Of a stretch of 64,000 bases of DNA, positions 19,152 to 55,033 are shown in pieces; within the stretch, counting starts at the first letter, position 1, and every line of letters begins with the position of its first letter. Origin of the DNA: Pterobdella sp. o SKG-2022. Taxonomy: Eukaryota > Annelida > Clitellata > Hirudinida > Piscicolidae. A program made the position numbers and the translations under genes. The stretch covers positions 4,829,561 to 4,893,560 of the forward strand of contig OZ038323.1 of assembly GCA_964035795.1 (NCBI GenBank), written 5' to 3'. Under the pieces are notes generated by a model. It made no database searches. It had not been told where the DNA came from and saw only the letters and a program-made list of their open reading frames with translations.

Positions 19152-20901
19152 TATTTGGAATAAAATAAATTTATAAAAGTCCCACGTCTTTAGATATATT
19201 TACAAGATAATTTAAAAGTTAACTGCCACTTATTAAGTAAAAACTTAAATTCATGTTTTTGCATAAATTATTTATAACTCAGTTATTATTTATGTTTATA
19301 TAATGTTTTTAATAAAAAAACTTTTTCAAAGAAATTTTTGTAAATAAATCGATGTTATAAATTTATGAAGAAGCACAGTGCTTAATAAACAAAGTTTCGC
19401 AAAGTTTTTTGTAAAATAACCCAATTTTTATTTAAAAATAAAAGTTTTTAATTAGGAAAACTTTGTGCCTAATTAATTCTTATTATTTGCTTCTAATAAA
19501 ATTGTGTCATCACATGTTATAAATATCAATGGGTAGCTAGAATTTCCCATTATATTTTATTTATAGTTTTTAAAAAATTTGCATCGCTTTCCTTTTTTTA
19601 TGAAAAAAATTAATTTTACATTATAAGTTTACCACGAATACAAGTTGGTCTGGTTTGTTTCTCATGTCTAGCTACTCAGAAGTACAAAATTTTTTTATAC
19701 ACTATCTTTGATATTTTTTTGGTATAATTAAGAATAATATTAAAAATATTTTAAAAATTTCATATTTGGATATTTTTAATTAGAAATTTTATCGTTAAAG
19801 TTTAATCAAACCTTCTTCAGTGTCCAAGAACATTTTTTTACCAATGTATGAAGCTTTTTGTTGAGGGTGTAACATTATCGAGTGCGTGAAAAATTATCAA
19901 AATCAGAATAGCCGAAACTACGTAACCAACAAATGTCATAATTTTTGTTTAAAAAATATTTTTATTTAGTTTTTTTTATTTATTCAAGTTATCGGCTTTA
20001 TCATTTTGATAGTGCCACACCTTTAAATCAAAATTTTTTATAAATGAAGAGTAAATGTATAAGCTAGACATGGTTTTTGTTCTTCGTTGACTCATATTTC
20101 AATGAGAAACCATGTTCACCTAAGTATTATTTTACAACTGGTGTCGGCTTCAATATTAACCAATCGCCAGAATACACCCATACACATAGAACTTTCCAGT
20201 TATCTATCAACATGTTTTAAATAATTTTTTTTCACTTAAACAATAGAAGTTTGGGCGCATTCATTGAATTGAATCAGTAGTTTTTAGATTATATCGATAA
20301 TTTAGTATAAATATAATAAGGAGTCTCCCAACTACTTAATCTTACTTGGGTTGACTAGCTTAGAGGCGCAGCCAAAAATCTTATAAAAGGTAAAATATAT
20401 ATTCAAATAATGAAAATTTTTTACTAAAAACTTTTCAAATGAATATACTTATAGCTTTTATTGCAAGCTTTTATGAAGCTAACTGGGCAAAATAAAATCA
20501 CGGAACGAAAGAAGAATATGATACCAAGTGACTTGATAATGTTACTTTGTTAACAAAAAGCTTTGTACTTTAGTGTTCAAATAATTTGCAGTTTTCGTTG
20601 AAATTCTTGGAAGAACAATAATAATATAACCAACTAAATTAGTCTAGTAAAAAAACAATTTAACTTGAAAACTTTCATTCAAAGGGCATATTTTTAGCAT
20701 TGATAATTAACAGTTCAGTCTCGTCTACCAAACCAATCAACTCGAGGAAATTAAGTGCTGCTTCAGGAAAGAATCGTAACTTACCTTAACTTTTAGCTAA
20801 TTTCATTTTCAATTCCGACTGTATATTATGAAAAATGTATGAAGTTTGTGAGAAAAAAAAATCTGAACGTGATTCAAAGGTTTGATATTATTTTAAACTA
20901 A
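19152..20901. promoter_or_regulatory. head-to-head intergenic region PGAP3 / EPG5
   Basis: About 1.75 kb between divergent genes. I see no further exon, tRNA or named repeat, only A/T runs. Confidence 0.45.
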
Positions 20902-45016
<24,115 letters not shown>

Positions 45017-45142
45017 AAGAAACTTATTTTGGAGTTAACATCTATTTTTTATTACTTGAAAATTTTGATTTTGTAAAGTATTATTATTGATTTGCAAAAA
45101 ATTGAATACAATCGTTGGAACATTCAAGTTTTTGCTTTCACA

Positions 45143-45148
45143 AATAAA
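45143..45148 (+). other. candidate polyA signal of EPG5
   Basis: AATAAA 127 nt after the EPG5 stop and about 95 nt before the PIGM start codon. The spacing suggests a compact tandem arrangement. Confidence 0.4.
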
Positions 45149-45241
45149 TCAAATAATTTTGAATTCATTACTTGTATCAACTTTTAAATTTTAGAAGTTA
45201 ACTTATAAAACCAAAAGATTTTAAGTAAATTGTATTCTAAA

Positions 45242-47969
45242 ATGGTTCATAAAAATGTGTTATTTTTATTTTTGTTTTCGGTTTTAATGAGAATATTTAT
45301 GATAATATACGGTTATTGGCAAGACGCTGTAATGACTGTGAAATTCACAGATATCGATTACAAAGTTTTTACTGATGCAGCCAATTTTATGACACAAGTA
45401 ACTAACACTAAAATTTATGTTTTTTCTAAATCTCACATGACCAAATCTTTTCAGGGTGAATCTCCGTACAATAGATCAACATATAGATATTCTCCTGTAA
45501 TTGCAGGACTTTTGCAAATGAATATATATATTCATGATTGTATTGGAAAATTAATTTTCTGTTCATGTGACTTACTTATTGCTTCAATATGGTGGTTTAT
45601 TTTGAAAGACCATTACTCACCGTCAAGAACAAATAAAAATACTACTGAGTATAATAGCTTTGCTAAACTTATGAACAAATCTTCAATTTCTAATGAGCAG
45701 AGTGTTGAAAAGTCAGATACATGGTTGATCTTTTCACTTTCTTTGTGGTTATTGAATCCATTGATACTTACTGTGTCTTCTAGAGGAAATGCTGAAGCTT
45801 TCATTCTTTTATTTGTTGTACTTTTTCTTTATTTTTTTCATCTCGCTGATAAAAAGTTTTCTAATGAAGCTAAACAGGAAATGGCATCACAAACTGATAA
45901 ATATACATGTAGAACAAAGAGTAAAAATGTGACACCATTTACAAAGTTAGGTTATCTATATTTAATGATATCTGGTGTTTTGTTTGGAATATCAATTCAT
46001 TTAAAAATTTATCCAATCACTTATGCCCTCGTCATCTTCTTCAACCTCAACTACACCCACAAAACAAAAAGAGTGAAAGGTAGATTCTATTTGCACAAAA
46101 TTTTTAAATAATTTATATGTATATTTTAAATGAATTTATTAGCTAATATTTATCACACAGGTAGTGTAGTTCAGCTACTGTTTCCCAGTAAAAGATGCCT
46201 GACTTTTGCATTTTCTTCTATTCTCACTCTTTTTACATTGACTCTCTTTTTTTACCAAAAGTAAATTTAAAATTTTTTAAAACTAGTTATGTTTCATGAT
46301 AAGTTTGTAACTCACTATATGTACATATTTCACATGTTTTTACAAAAATAAAAATTATAAATGAAATAAAAAAATAATGAAATAAAAATGATAAATTTGA
46401 TAGAAAATCCAATGAATTGAAGGTATGGCATGGTTTTTCTGCAAGAGTCCTACCTGCACCACATCACTCGCAGAGACCATAGACACAATTTTTCTCCATA
46501 TTTCTATTTCATCTATCTCTCATCCATCCATTCATCTTCTCTCTTTCTTTCTCTTATATCTTTTCTACCTCAGGTTAATTTAAATGAAGTTAACTTATAA
46601 ATTGTATAAATTATGAATATATAAATAGAAAAATATTTCACTTCAATTTTTTTATTTTAATAATTTATTTCAACTTTTTATGTCCTATTACTTTGCAAAA
46701 ACTCGACAAATGTAAAAAGAATTATCTAGCATTAAATTGTATAATACTTCATATTTTGTAATAACTAACAGCTAAAACAAAAGAAAAGATAATGAAAAGT
46801 TTCAGAATATTTCGGTATCAGTAGCCATTTCGGCTTTAAAAATTCTTTCAAAATATTTAGATTCAAGGGTCAGTAAAATAAAATGTTGACGTTCAGAGGT
46901 GTAAACGAGGTTCGATGGTGGAAGCAAGAATTCTACATCATAGTATAAAGTCGTTTCGCTCTATATAAGCCGTTTAAGAAAAAATAAATGTTATGAATAA
47001 TACAAAAAACTAAAAAAGTATCGAGTTACGTATGCCCAACTTCTGAAGGAAAAATAATCAGAGTTCACGAGTAATGATATATATATTTATTTGATGTACG
47101 TTGAAAAACCAAAATACACATAGATTTTATTTTTTGCAAGCACTGTGAGCTCCAAATAAGGCAACATTATGAGTCACCTCGAACCTTTAGGCGCCAGTCT
47201 ACGTTTTATAACCAAGTTATTTGATCCTTCAAATGTCATTATCTGCATCATCAACTCAGGCTGTGTTGTGTGTGGTGGTGGCATTGAGATATCACAGGGA
47301 TGTGCAGTTTGCATGCTTCGTCCAAACATTTGTCTTTGTGGCATTCAACAAGGTGTACACATCACAGGTCTGCTGCGAGATACCTTAATCTTCGTTTTGA
47401 GTTACGGTTTTTTTTATTATGTAATTACTTCGAATAATAATTTTCTAACAAGTTTGAAAAATGTATGCTTTCAACTCACATTTCATTATTTATGCTTATT
47501 TAAACTAGAACTAATTTTTAACAGTATTTCCTCTGGTTTTTGTTGTTTCTTCCATGTCTGGTGTTAAGACTGAAGATGAGTCTAAAAAGAGCTTCTACAC
47601 TCTTCATCATGTGGTTATTTGGGCAGGTTTGCATTTTTTGGATTTTTTTATTATGATTCTATTCAAATAAATATTTTTATTTTCAAAATGTTTATAATCA
47701 AGTTGTTCAACATTCTGTCCTCAGTTTCACCGTTACTTGGAACATAGATATTCTAACATTGAACTTATAAACAGGGAACTTGGCTGTTCTTCGCCTACCT
47801 CTTAGAAATGCAGGGTGTCAACACATTCATCTATATTTGGATTGCTGGGCTAATCTTTCTCTTTATTAATACATATATTATTTCATCTATTTGTTCTCGA
47901 TACCACATTCCAATTCATATCCAACAGTTACAGACCATAAGCGTTCAGATGCATGAAAAAACTGATTGA
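45242..47969 (+). CDS. PIGM: PIGM, GPI alpha-1,4-mannosyltransferase I
   Basis: ER multipass enzyme that uses dolichol-phosphate mannose to add the first mannose to GPI. Exons: 45242-45397, 45455-46079, 46161-46260, 46423-46573, 47260-47367, 47525-47626, 47775-47969; 478 aa (human 423). Visible: lumenal DXD motif FTDIDYKVFTDAANF (Asp37 and Asp39), SPYNRSTYRYSP, FCSCDLLIAS, LLNPLILTVSSRGNAEA, IHLKIYPITYAL, HHITRRDHRHNFSPYFY, VFVAFNKVYTSQYFLWF. The first intron is only 57 nt, a multiple of three with no in-frame stop. The family aligns without it (FMTQ joined to GESPY), so I treat it as spliced. Two Ser/Lys-rich loops, absent from human, explain the extra length. The ATG at 45242 is chosen because the preceding in-frame TTG is not a usual start. 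Confidence 0.94.
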
Positions 47970-48519
47970 TTTTTTTGCATTTTGTTTTATAACGCTTAAA
48001 AATCAAATGAATTTTTTTACATAAAATAAACATGACACGTCATTGATAATTGCACCTATGATCTTCAACACAAATGTACAAAAGCACAAAAATGAAAACT
48101 CCAATAAATCGATGATGACGTCAAGTTGTAGAGACATGCGCAAAAAGATTAAATAGTTGACAAAACAGGCACGCATCAATTAATTTTTGGTTCGGACGCA
48201 TGTTTATCTATTTTAGCCCTTTCTAGTGGCAGTTTCAGATTTTTGCGTAACTTTACATACTTGAGGTAAACCTTAAATCTTACTTTTTGCCATTGCTGTC
48301 TGAAACAGGAATAGATGACTATTCATTTTTATTGGGTTTTAATGAATTAAACAAAATATATTCATTTGGCAATTATTTAGACCAAAAGTAAAGAGAGGAA
48401 TGAAATATAAAATCTTCGAAATTTTGGAAATTTTCAAAAAAATGAAATTAAAATAGAATTTTGGCTATATTCAGTCAACATCCAGACAAGACTGGTACTT
48501 TTTGAACGCATACAACCAA

Positions 48520-49888
48520 CTATAATAAACACTCAGATAGCAGAATTGTTTTGCTGTGCCAGAATGTTTCATAATCTCTCACCAACGTGTACCTGCAATT
48601 TACATTGTTTTTGTTGCAGAGCATCATAAAAAACTTGGTTTCAAGCTTTCCAAAAAACGAGATTTTTTAGTGGTGAACATCAATTTGAGAATACTTAATA
48701 AGATTAAGGTTGATTATATGCATAGTAAAACATTCAAAAATAGGAGGATTCTTACAGAACTGTGAGGTTTCCTTGCGCCGATGATGCTGTCCAGTTGAGG
48801 TTTATTTGTGTTTTGAAGTCAGGTGTTTGGGTCGTGAAATAATTCTGATGTAGTTTATCATAACAGTATAAAAAAAGTGTTTAATCGTATTTATTTCTAA
48901 CTTTGTGACAAATTTTTAATTCGAAAAAAAATATTAAGCTTAAACAAAACTTTGGAAGAGTAACTTTTTGTCCTGGACGGCAGTTTATGAGTTTGAAGTA
49001 GTCTGAGTCAAATGCATCGAACACTCCTTCTGCTCTCTCCTCTGTCGACCCTTTGCGAATCTGCAAGCTGAAGCCCTTGAACGGGTTGTTGTCCTTCAGG
49101 CTGACTGGAAAATGTTATTATTTTTGTATGAATTAATTAATTATTGGTTTTTTTATTAATTAATTTCAATTTTTTCCATCTATTCTAAAATTTAAAAGAT
49201 GTTAACAATTTTCAAAATCAAATTCTCAACATATGAGGCGAATATTAGAAACGGCCATTATCACGGCGCGTGAATTTAGAGTATGGATTCATAAAACCTG
49301 CTTAAGCTTACATTCATTCTACAAAAAAATGAATTAATTAGTTTATCAATAAATGTGTTAATGAACAACTGAAATATCGTTCTCTTGCAAATTTTTGAAA
49401 GTTTAGGCATAAAAGTCTCTTTCTGAAAATCAAAGAAAATAAAAAACTTATTTTTTATACTTTGACTATTATTTAGAAATACTTTGAAAAATTGATTTTT
49501 TTTTAAATTTTCAAATGTAAAGGAACTCTGAATAGGAGAGTCAGGGATATAGCAAAAGTTGGAAAGTTTGATGAGGCCAGTGAAGGGAGCTGTAAGGTTT
49601 CTCTCTCCACTGTGACCTGGTACCATCTCTGTGTTGGCAACCAATTGATCATAAAGTTTTCGGAAATCTTATGAAGCTTAATTCAATTTAAAAAATTACT
49701 ACTTAAACATGATTATACGTTTTATGAAATATTGTTGTGGTTTAGTTATAAAAGAAGCATTTATATTTAATTAATAAGTTAAAAGCAAAATATTTACCTT
49801 GACATGCTTTGAAAAAACAGCCAGATGAATAAGAAACTGTCGTTCTAATAAAATAAAAACACAAAAAATAAAACAACAAGCGAGCCAT
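48520..49888 (-). CDS. small secreted Reeler-domain protein
   Basis: Five exons in phase: 49798-49888, 49527-49667, 48965-49104, 48756-48844, 48520-48592; 177 aa. A signal peptide (MARLLFYFLCFYF, about residues 1-19) is followed by one Reeler domain: GCFFKAC, MVPGHSGERNL, PFKGFSLQIRKG, YFKLINC (Cys119), INLNWTASS, and YTLVRDYETFWHSK at the end. These match the Reeler order (PxH near the start, PFKGFLLQAR, LLxC, xWTAP, ATxVxxYxxFW). Nothing follows the domain, so it is not reelin or a ferric-chelate reductase. It resembles the single-domain secreted Reeler proteins of insects and other invertebrates ('putative defense protein', Noduler), some of which are infection-induced. That role is inference. 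Confidence 0.88.
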
Positions 49889-51277
49889 TCTGCAAACTTG
49901 ATTCGTAAAGATCTTATGTTGTGGGTTGAAGGTCGGGTATCAAAGTGTAAGATTTGAATTCCATTTTTTTAATAAAATAATGCAAATTAATGAATTTTTG
50001 ATTGGACGATAATAAAATTTTTTGAATAAAATTAATATAAGTTCAAATGAGATTTTAAAGAAAATTTTGAATAATATCCCATTTTAAAGGTGTTGATTGA
50101 CTAGAGCAATCGAAGAACTATTTCGATATTGATTGTTATTTTAATAGATGGTTATTTATTTATATATATACTTATGTTTATGTGTGTAATCTCAGTTTTG
50201 ATAAAACAATGTAATAAAACTACAGATTTTTCAGAGCTAACTCAAAAGTATAAAAAATATTTTTAAGAAAAGTGAAGGTTTTAAATAGATTGACAACTGG
50301 TTTTTCATATAAAGCTAATCTAGTTATTCAAATGGTCATTAAACTTGTATAATTTATATATGGTAAGTTTTGAATTTTATAAATTTTCTTTTTTCAAATT
50401 ATCTTATACAGTATAAAAAATTAGTTACTATAAAATTTTAGAATAAAAAAACCGCCTGATACCAGATTCATTGATTATTTAAGGTTTTATTTTTGTTTCA
50501 ATGGGTTATTATAATGATGTAATGTAATGCGGTATTTATGAAGCGCTTTTCCTTATAGATCAAAGCGCTTGCTACAAATTTAATGTAGCGAAAACACACT
50601 GTGGAACAGGTGCTAATTGTCGGCCCACGCGCGATTAAACCAGGTAACTTTAGCTAATTAGTCTAATGCTCAACCATTGAGCTATAGAGGCCGACAATTA
50701 TAGTGATATATGTTGTTCATAAACCTGAAACAATAGCAGAAACATACAGAAAATAGGCTATAGACATGCAGCAACTATCTGAAACTAGAGTGATGGATGA
50801 AGCAAATGTCTTGGTAAAAGTATGCATCTAATTTTGTGATAAAAATTCTAGGAAAACAAAAAAAAGAGTCTAGTGTGGAATTTATTATCAAAACTACAAT
50901 GTCACGAAGTTGCTTTGGGAACATTGCTTCAACAACAAAAAAACTTAAAATTTTATAAAAAAAACTCTCGTTGTTTTAAAATTTAAAATTTGATGGTTTG
51001 TGATTCAATGGTTTCGGCACAAAATGTTATTCAATATAGTACGGTACCACAACATCACGGTCTTGAAAAATTTTTGAAAAAATGCACAAATCTTTACTTT
51101 TTGAAGCTTTGATCTAGAAAACATCAAACACCTTTTATGATTTGGGTTTATTGACAAATTAGAAAATTAAACTGAATTTTTCAATTGAAAACATAATTGA
51201 ATTATTTTTTATGAGTTCATAAAACCACCCATATTGTCTTGTGCTTAATTGTCGGTAGACCAAAATCTAAATTTATT
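49889..51277. other. intergenic, with one SINE
   Basis: Apart from the SINE at 50518-50696 I see no exon or RNA gene. The region should include the promoter of the Reeler gene near its right-hand end at 49888. Confidence 0.5.
50518..50696 (-). repeat. tRNA-derived SINE, tail type A, reverse
   Basis: Near-full reverse-complement copy of the 23295 element, including AAGCGCTTTTCC and AAAGCGCTTGCTACAAATTT, and the tRNA-like head ending CTATAGAGGCCGAC. Intergenic. Confidence 0.85.
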
Positions 51278-51388
51278 TGAATCAAACACTTTATTAACTG
51301 AATAATAATACGAAGCTTTTCGTAACTCACATTATCAAGTATACAAACTTCGTATTATTATTCAGTTAATAAAAGTTTGATTCAATAA
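51278..51388. repeat. foldback element containing hairpin-ACATTATCA motif
   Basis: Arms of about 38 bp are near-perfect inverted repeats: left TGAATCAAAC..TTATTAACTGAATAATAATACGAAG, right CTTCGTATTATTATTCAG..AAAGTTTGATTCA. The 31-bp centre holds CTTTTCGTAACTCACATTATCAA, so motif copy 4 sits in the loop. It looks like a MITE or a hairpin-forming insertion. Confidence 0.7.
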
Positions 51389-52063
51389 TGTTGAAAGGCT
51401 AGTTTAGTTAATCAAAATCTAAATGTTTCTCATACCACATTTAGTTTTTTTTTGGTACAAAATATACCAACTTGTTTGAGCCCAAAAATTCTTTGCAACA
51501 TACCAAAAAAAGCAACAGATCATTTGAAAAAAAGAGAGCTTTAATATGAAAAAAGAGGAGATTCTCCGATTAGGTTAAAAAGCTTCTAGACAAAAAGAAT
51601 CAGTAGAATAATCCACAAGCTGATACTGAGACGAGTTTTTGAGACTCTACAGACTAGAAAAATTGGCCGCGAATTGTCGAGAGCTTATCGGTTGTTCTTA
51701 AAACTATTTTACTCCTGTTCAATTTAAAACTACGATTTGAGGTTTTGGAATTAATGCTTTTTAGCTAGCTTTTGTGATTTAAATTTAATTTTATATTGAA
51801 CTAGCTTAAATTAGATAAAATAATTTAGGTCTAACAAAAATCAAAAAGTCGGTATAATTCATCTTCAGTTTAGTGTTTGAATAACATTTAAATTCTGTTA
51901 ATCAAATAATAATAATAATAATAACAATAATCATAATTTTTAAAAAATTTTCAAACTTAACTTCATAAACTTTAAATAATTTTTTGCTCAGCATCTCTGC
52001 ACACCACTTAATTGAACTTAAGCTTAGCCTTAACTTTTTTTTTTTAATGCAATACTTGGAAAT

Positions 52064-54010
52064 ATGACATGTGAAGAGAATTTTATAAGGTGTGTTCTTG
52101 AAAATAAATCATTCAACATAGTTGAACTTTCTTTAGACTTTTTGGGAAAAAAAAATGACCAAGATCGAGTTAAATTTTGTCTTGAGAAACAGTTACTTGC
52201 TTCAATTACTTTACCACGGGTAGATGATGAAATTTCTTATAAAAATGACAAGCACTCTGAATTTTTACGCCTCATGGGAAACCAGCATTTTGAAAAAAAT
52301 GAATTTCTTAAAGCTTGTGAGTGTTACACAAAAAGTATTTGTTATGCTGTTTCAAATGAGAAAGTTTCTCTTTCCTATTCTAACAGATCTGTGGTTCTTG
52401 CTAAATTAAATCATGATGGGTGCCTCAGTGATATTGATAACGCTATTGAACACGGTTATAGAGAAAATAATCGTTTTAAACTTGAAGAAAGAAAGGCCAA
52501 GTTTTTATTATCTAGAAATAGAGGTATTGAAGCTACAAAATCTTTTGAGAATGCTGCTAAGTATGCTGGAAAATCTCAACTTCCTGAAGAAACGATAAAA
52601 AAATTGATTAATGATTTTCAAAAACTTTCAGCAAAGTGTGGGAAAGAAAATAATTCTAGTTCTGAACCTGAACTAAGTACTTCGGTTTGTAAAATAGAAA
52701 CTTTGAAGTTGGAATGTAATCCTCAATTCCCAAGTCTTTCTAAAGATGTGGATATAAAGTATACTGAAGATGAAGGAAGACTAGTAGTTGCAAAAAGAAA
52801 ATTTAAAGTTGGTGAAATTATTGCATTTGAGAAACCATACATGAAAATGATTTTTTTGAAACACCTTTGGGATCATTGTTCAGTTTGTTTCAAGCATTGT
52901 CTTGATGGCCTTCCTTGCCATAAATGTCCTTTCATAGTTTTTTGTTCTAAAAGTTGTAAAAAACAAAAACACAACAATATTGAATGTCAAGCATTAAAGT
53001 ATTTGCATAAAGCTGATATTCAAAACTGCCCTATTTTGGCTTTCAAAACTGTAGGATCAATTCCACCTAGAGAAACATCAAATTTTTCACATGATAAAAT
53101 AACAGCAGATGTAGATGCAGAAAGAAAAGTGATATTCAAAGATGGAAAGTATATGTGGAATGATTATAGGACGATTTGTAATTTAGTCACCAATGGTGAA
53201 AAAAGAAGTGTAAGGGACCTTTTTGATAGGACTTTTAGGGCTCTTTACTTGTTGAAGATACTTGAAGCTACTGATTATTTTGAGGAAGTACCTAATAATC
53301 AAATGGATAACATCAAACTCAATGTAGCAACTCTAATTCTCACTCATATGCAAGCATACCCTTCCAATGCCCACAGTATAATGGAGTTTGCTATTAATAA
53401 AAGAAATATTCTTGCCTCAAGTCAAGTAGAATTTGGTTGTGGTATTTATTCAACTTTGAGTCTTTTCAACCATTCATGTGCTCCAAATGTTACCAGAAAT
53501 GATACAGGTGAATATTCAATAATGAGAGCAATCAGAACTATAGAAAAAGGTGAAAGAATTTATGATAACTATGGTTTTCTTTTTCAGTTAAACCCAAAAC
53601 ACCAACGTATTAGTGAATTATCTAGTCAGTATTATTTTTCATGTAAATGCGAAGCATGTGTTAATGATTGGCATTTACTCTTTAACAACAAAAAACCTGT
53701 ATGGAAATGTCTCCATTGTGGAAATATTCTTCAAAACCAGAATGCAGCATCATACTGTAAGCTATGTAAAATCAACGTGTCTTTGAAAGAAAGATTAACA
53801 GAATTTGAAAAAAAGTTCAAAATATTCGAAAAATGTTATCAGCTTGTTCTAGACTTCAAGGCAGAGGAAGCTCTGCAAGGAACAGTAGATTGGGTGGAGT
53901 TTTTGGGTGAAAATGTTCACATCACTTGTCACCCTTATACACAGGCTGTCGAGACACTTAAACAAATATACGATCTTCTTTCTAATCGCTACATCACATA
54001 CTGTTTATAA
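52064..54010 (+). CDS. SMYD4: SMYD4-like TPR/MYND/SET protein, single exon
   Basis: Putative lysine methyltransferase or chaperone-linked SET protein; human SMYD4 (804 aa) is poorly characterised. 648 aa without introns. TPR-like helices at about 62-170 (FLRLMGNQHFEKNEFLKACE; YSNRSVVLAKL). SET part 1 at 238-260 (GRLVVAKRKFKVGE). MYND zinc finger 272-308 (CSVC, CHKC, CSKSC, H303, C308). SET core with NHSC (469-472) and DNYG (501-504). Post-SET cysteines CKCEAC (527-532), then a second cysteine pair set (CLHC, CKLC, 549-568). The C-terminal TPR region is short against the human protein. The order TPR-SET-MYND-SET is SMYD4, not SMYD1-3/5. It is the only long intronless gene in the window, suggesting retroposition or an old intronless lineage-specific copy. 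There is no other ATG in frame nearby. Confidence 0.9.
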   Translation: MTCEENFIRCVLENKSFNIVELSLDFLGKKNDQDRVKFCLEKQLLASITLPRVDDEISYKNDKHSEFLRLMGNQHFEKNEFLKACECYTKSICYAVSNEKVSLSYSNRSVVLAKLNHDGCLSDIDNAIEHGYRENNRFKLEERKAKFLLSRNRGIEATKSFENAAKYAGKSQLPEETIKKLINDFQKLSAKCGKENNSSSEPELSTSVCKIETLKLECNPQFPSLSKDVDIKYTEDEGRLVVAKRKFKVGEIIAFEKPYMKMIFLKHLWDHCSVCFKHCLDGLPCHKCPFIVFCSKSCKKQKHNNIECQALKYLHKADIQNCPILAFKTVGSIPPRETSNFSHDKITADVDAERKVIFKDGKYMWNDYRTICNLVTNGEKRSVRDLFDRTFRALYLLKILEATDYFEEVPNNQMDNIKLNVATLILTHMQAYPSNAHSIMEFAINKRNILASSQVEFGCGIYSTLSLFNHSCAPNVTRNDTGEYSIMRAIRTIEKGERIYDNYGFLFQLNPKHQRISELSSQYYFSCKCEACVNDWHLLFNNKKPVWKCLHCGNILQNQNAASYCKLCKINVSLKERLTEFEKKFKIFEKCYQLVLDFKAEEALQGTVDWVEFLGENVHITCHPYTQAVETLKQIYDLLSNRYITYCL

Positions 54011-55033
54011 TAACTGTTTAAGGCTATTGTGATTTTTCATACCTTGAAATTTTTGATATTTCATTTGCAAACTTCATTTTAAAATTATTTTGCTTGAAAT
54101 ATATAAGGGAAACTTTATACATTGTTATTCTTGTTTTTTTGCGCACTTTGTGCATAACAAAGTAAAAGTCTCATTTAATCTCACTTTGGTGTAAAAACAT
54201 TGAGATTTTTAACTGAAATTACTAGTATTTTCAAACCGGATAGTGTAATTTTGTTGGAGTATAAGTTCTATCATTTTAATTTTATCGATATAATATAAAT
54301 AGTATTTAACGTCATAAGTTTTTAATGAGCAGAGTGCATATTTTTTAGAGGTAAAATCTTGATTCTTCAAGTGGTGAATTTTTTAAAAACAATTAAATGA
54401 GTATTAGTGACATGAAACTGTCTTCGAGAACAAATTTGGTATATATAAATGTATATGTGTGTTTGACTTCAGAAGTCTTTAAATAAAAATCAGCGCGTAA
54501 GTTAATTTTAACTGGTCAAAAATTTCAATAATTCAATTCGAAATTAATTTTTGGGGAGCAGCCTCTTGCTATCTTATTTAATTGTTTTTAAATAACGAGT
54601 ATTATTATAGTGGCATGAAATTGTAAGTCCTCGAGACCAATTTAACATATTTCAATATAGAGTCAAAGTCAAAATATGTTTAATCAAAATAAGCCGTCTT
54701 CGTCCATCCCAGTCCCTCACAATTCACCCTTCAATCCACAATCATCCCCTTTTTCTTTCTTTTATTTTTTTCTTTTTTTTTCACACTATTCTGATTTTTT
54801 TTAATTATTAATTGAGAGAGAAAAAACTAAAATTTGTCTTTAGATTATATGACTCATAAATTTGATTGCAATAAAATTAATTGGGAAATTTTTTTGAAGA
54901 TTATTTTTTATTTTATTAACTTCTTTATAGAAAAATATTTTTTAACAAAAAAAGATTCATAATTTTTTTTAATTCGGTTAACTAGCAACGGTACACCTGC
55001 GTTGAAGTTTTCTTTGATCTAAGTAACTCAATA
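54011..55033. other. intergenic SMYD4-TEDC1
   Basis: About 1 kb, AT-rich, with polypyrimidine stretches. I see no gene or recognised repeat. Confidence 0.5.
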
